Assembly: GCA_016871495.1 (NCBI GenBank)
Contig: VHDF01000017.1
Location: 1-64,000, forward strand
DNA: 64,000 bases
From: Verrucomicrobiota bacterium
GTDB lineage: Bacteria; Verrucomicrobiota; Verrucomicrobiia; Limisphaerales; VHDF01
Direction: 5' to 3'
Part shown: positions 62,108-64,000 of the stretch, piece by piece
Numbering within the stretch: the first letter of the stretch is position 1
How the letters are laid out: every line of letters starts with the position of its first letter
The notes under the pieces: model-generated
The model's input: the letters and a program-made list of their open reading frames with translations, nothing else
The model's database searches: none
What the model was told of the DNA's origin: nothing
Translations under genes and position numbers: made by a program

Positions 62108-62935
62108 TCATGGACGGTTACCACCGGCTTGGGTCGCCGAGCGCCCTTGCCGCCAGCGAGAGGCGAATCCCCAAGCTCCCAGCAAGACCGCTCCGGTGAC
62201 CATGGTGATTTCCTCAGGCTCCGGCACCGCGGAATACGCGATCGAAAAGTTGTCGATCCCAAAGGCATGGTCGCTCCCGGTGTCATCGGCGTCGGTCCAG
62301 CGCAGGAACAACTCCTCGCCTGGATTCAAGGTCGCACCGGTCAACCCCACGGCCAGGAAGGATTGCCGGTTGGCCGCTGCGTTGCCGTCCAATGCCCCCG
62401 AGGCCGCAAACTGGGGACTTGCAAAATTCAGCCCCGCCAATCCCACCCAGCCTCCCACACCAGGCGCATGGGCCGGTTCCGGTGCGGTCAATGCAGTGGA
62501 GCTGATTTTGTAACTGAATTCCAGAGTCTGGACGGATGTCCGGCTGTCCCTCCACTGTTCGGCGTGATAACTGAGGACGAATCCGCCCAGCGTTTGGCCG
62601 CTGCCGTTTTGCAGCCGCACGCCGTAAGCAAAGCCTCCGGAGCCACTGGAGGCGAGGGATCCCAACGCCCGATCGGAACCGGTGCCGAAACTATACAAAT
62701 CCCCGGTGGTCGAGGTGCCGCTACCCGCCCGATAATCACCACCAAATCCCGAGGTCGAGCCGGCATACCATCCAGGGATCGTGGCATGATCCGACCAAGC
62801 GTTGCCGGTGCCGGTTGAGCTCAGGCCGTCGAAGTTTTCTGAATAGGCCGAACCGCTGAGCACAATCTGGGCTCGCGCCTCGAAGAGCGAACAGACCACA
62901 CCGCTCATGACGAGTATCCATCCTTGATGTCGCAT
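62108..62935 (-). CDS. PEP-CTERM sorting-domain protein
   Basis: 275 residues. Signal peptide 'MRHQGWILVMSGVVCSLFEARA', a Gly/Ser-rich beta-sandwich body ('LSGSAYSENFDGLSSTGTGNAWSDHATIPGWYAG', 'FGIDNFSIAYSA'), then 'VPEPEEITMVTGAVLLGAWGFASRWRQGR', the PEP-CTERM motif, helix and basic tail. Such proteins are processed by exosortase and are often exported with exopolysaccharide. A good ribosome site AAGGAG lies six bases before the ATG at 62935, which settles the start. It is divergent from the sigma-factor gene. Confidence 0.9.
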   Translation of the reverse strand: MRHQGWILVMSGVVCSLFEARAQIVLSGSAYSENFDGLSSTGTGNAWSDHATIPGWYAGSTSGFGGDYRAGSGTSTTGDLYSFGTGSDRALGSLASSGSGGFAYGVRLQNGSGQTLGGFVLSYHAEQWRDSRTSVQTLEFSYKISSTALTAPEPAHAPGVGGWVGLAGLNFASPQFAASGALDGNAAANRQSFLAVGLTGATLNPGEELFLRWTDADDTGSDHAFGIDNFSIAYSAVPEPEEITMVTGAVLLGAWGFASRWRQGRSATQAGGNRP

Positions 62936-63143
62936 AACAGTCTCCTTGTTGCGTCCAAGGATGACCGCTTCATCGATAGGTAAGCGCGCGAGTCCCCACT
63001 CGCAACGTGAACGAAACAGCTCCTTAGACGCGCTCATCCTCCGTCCACCCTGGCAAGCGGGCAAGAATTTTTCACTTTGCTTTGAACCTTTTGGCGGCTC
63101 GTGCATTCCTCTCTCTGAACATGCATTCCGGGCCGACCTTCTC

Positions 63144-63728
63144 ATGACGCCAACCCGCGCCGAACTCGATCGCACGCTGCCGGTGAGCGCGGCCCGGGCC
63201 GGGGACGCCTCCGCCTGGGATAAGCTCTTCCGGCGCTATCAGTTGCCTCTTTTCGCCTTTGTCTGCGAACACTTGGCGGACGAGCAGATGGCTCTTGAGG
63301 TGGTTCAAGAGGTCTTTGTCAGTGCCTTTCGTCATCTCCCTCAATTGCGCTCGAATGAACGGTTCGGTTCCTGGCTGTTCGCGATCGCTTATCAGAAGAG
63401 CCTCCAGAAAGCTCGATTCTTGCCTCGCGAAGAGCCCGTGCCGGACAACTTCGACCTGGAATCTGCAGCGCTCGACGAGACTGATCCCGCGCGCGAGTTG
63501 CTGAGAAAAGAGGATCAGGAGGCCTTTCTCTCCGCCCTGGATCAGCTTGCTGAACCCCACCGGTCGGTGCTGGTTCTGCACTACCTTCAGGAGTTTTCCC
63601 TCGATGAAATCGCTGAGATTCTGGCGATTCCCTCCGGCACGGTGAAGTCGCGCCTCCATCATGCTCGCGCCCAACTCAGGCTCCATCTCAACAACCCCTT
63701 TTGCCCTCGCCATGAAAACGCCCCGTGA
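63144..63728 (+). CDS. ECF-type RNA polymerase sigma-70 factor
   Basis: 194 residues. Region 2 is 'DKLFRRYQLPLFAFVCEHLADEQMALEVVQEVFVSAFRHLPQL' with the core-binding and -10-recognition helices; region 4 is 'ALDQLAEPHRSVLVLHYLQEFSLDEIAEILAIPSGTVKSRLHHARAQLR', a clear helix-turn-helix. The two regions are joined by an acidic linker. The ATG at 63144 gives a normal length; upstream in-frame sequence is not protein-like. The next gene begins inside its 3' end, the usual arrangement for a sigma factor and its membrane partner or anti-sigma factor. Confidence 0.95.
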   Translation: MTPTRAELDRTLPVSAARAGDASAWDKLFRRYQLPLFAFVCEHLADEQMALEVVQEVFVSAFRHLPQLRSNERFGSWLFAIAYQKSLQKARFLPREEPVPDNFDLESAALDETDPARELLRKEDQEAFLSALDQLAEPHRSVLVLHYLQEFSLDEIAEILAIPSGTVKSRLHHARAQLRLHLNNPFCPRHENAP

Positions 63729-64000
63729 CCTCCTCTTGGATCGGCGCCGCCATCGCGTGCCCGACCTGGACCAACAGCGTGCCGCCGCACTCGGACGCCT
63801 CACTTCGCCAGCCTTCAGCCTCGAAACCCAGACGGCACCGAATCGTTCCTGCTGGGCGTTGCTCTGGCTGGAATGGGTTTACCCCTGCCGTCGAGCATGG
63901 GCCGGTTTCGCCGCAGCCTGGCTGGCCATTTTCATTCTGAATTCCCTGTCCATGGACAGCGGCAAGACCACGTTGGCCGCCGCTCCTCCTCCGCCCAATC
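63712..64000 (+). CDS. Hypothetical membrane protein following the sigma factor, truncated by window end
   Basis: A frame open to the right edge, starting with ATG at 63712 and overlapping the sigma gene by 17 bases. The 96 visible residues begin 'MKTPRDLLLDRRRHRVPDLDQQRAAALG', then 'WALLWLEWVYPCRRAWAGFAAAWLAIFILN', a probable transmembrane helix. A cytoplasmic N-terminus with a single helix after a sigma gene suggests an anti-sigma factor or similar regulator, but no zinc anti-sigma motif (HxxxCxxC) is seen in the visible part. Confidence 0.65.
   Translation, partial: MKTPRDLLLDRRRHRVPDLDQQRAAALGRLTSPAFSLETQTAPNRSCWALLWLEWVYPCRRAWAGFAAAWLAIFILNSLSMDSGKTTLAAAPPPPN

Noticed and set aside
61788-62286. 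N-terminal extension of the uronate-isomerase-like protein through the leader repeat
   Set aside because: The in-frame reading is repeat-encoded and matches the translation of the other repeat copy, not an amidohydrolase N-terminus.
1-64000. CRISPR arrays, tRNA or rRNA genes, complete insertion sequences
   Set aside because: No regularly spaced direct repeats, no cloverleaf or rRNA-like sequence and no transposase-like protein were seen on reading both strands; a dedicated tRNA scan was not possible.

Overview
The window is a high-GC bacterial chromosome segment, most likely from a Verrucomicrobiota member of the Pedosphaera/Limisphaerales kind. Supporting signs are a one-protein pseudopilin with the [18 protein letters not shown] start that this phylum carries in large numbers, a PEP-CTERM protein, Tat-exported oxidoreductases, many secreted hydrolases and CBM9-like proteins, a diaminopimelate cluster without acyl-blocking enzymes, few Shine-Dalgarno sequences, and many palindromic intergenic repeats. 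The assignment is inferred; no rRNA or other marker gene is present.

Layout. 1-6.5 kb: partial M24 aminopeptidase, pseudopilin, Tat oxidoreductase, a small membrane protein, an HpnI-like glycosyltransferase, and a coupled BamD-like/LptE-like envelope pair. 6.5-12 kb (minus strand): cheD-HDOD pair, then dapF-dapA-dapB, whose DapF has serine at both catalytic cysteine positions, then a secreted protein. 12-15.2 kb: AMP-forming ligase and a PIG-L deacetylase fused to a CBM9-like domain. 15.5-20.9 kb: a compact four-gene Wadjet/MksBEFG-type SMC defence operon (jetABCD). 21.2-30.3 kb: a secreted leucine-rich-repeat protein, a laminin-G-like secreted protein, an FtsX-type ABC exporter with its ATPase, a PaaK-like ligase and an EamA-like membrane protein. 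30.7-34.8 kb: a small conserved protein, thiG, a heptose kinase, gmhB and two membrane proteins.

35.3-49.3 kb is a nitrate assimilation locus. Nine minus-strand genes (nrtA, nrtB, two ATPases, outer-membrane porin, diflavin reductase, nirA, DmsB-DmsC fusion, nitrate reductase) are tightly packed, with a divergent LysR regulator and a palindromic candidate operator between them. Nitrate would enter through the porin and ABC transporter, be reduced by the molybdoenzyme with electrons from the membrane quinol module, and nitrite would be reduced by NirA, probably fed by the diflavin reductase.

49.3-64 kb: a second PIG-L gene next to a separate CBM9-like gene, a neutral ceramidase, PPK2, a secreted beta-propeller-nitrilase fusion, a threonyl-tRNA synthetase split into two genes with other genes between the halves, a uronate-isomerase-like protein, a PEP-CTERM protein, and an ECF sigma factor followed by a truncated membrane gene. 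Intergenic spaces carry several families of inverted and dispersed repeats. I saw no rRNA, tRNA, CRISPR array or complete insertion sequence.
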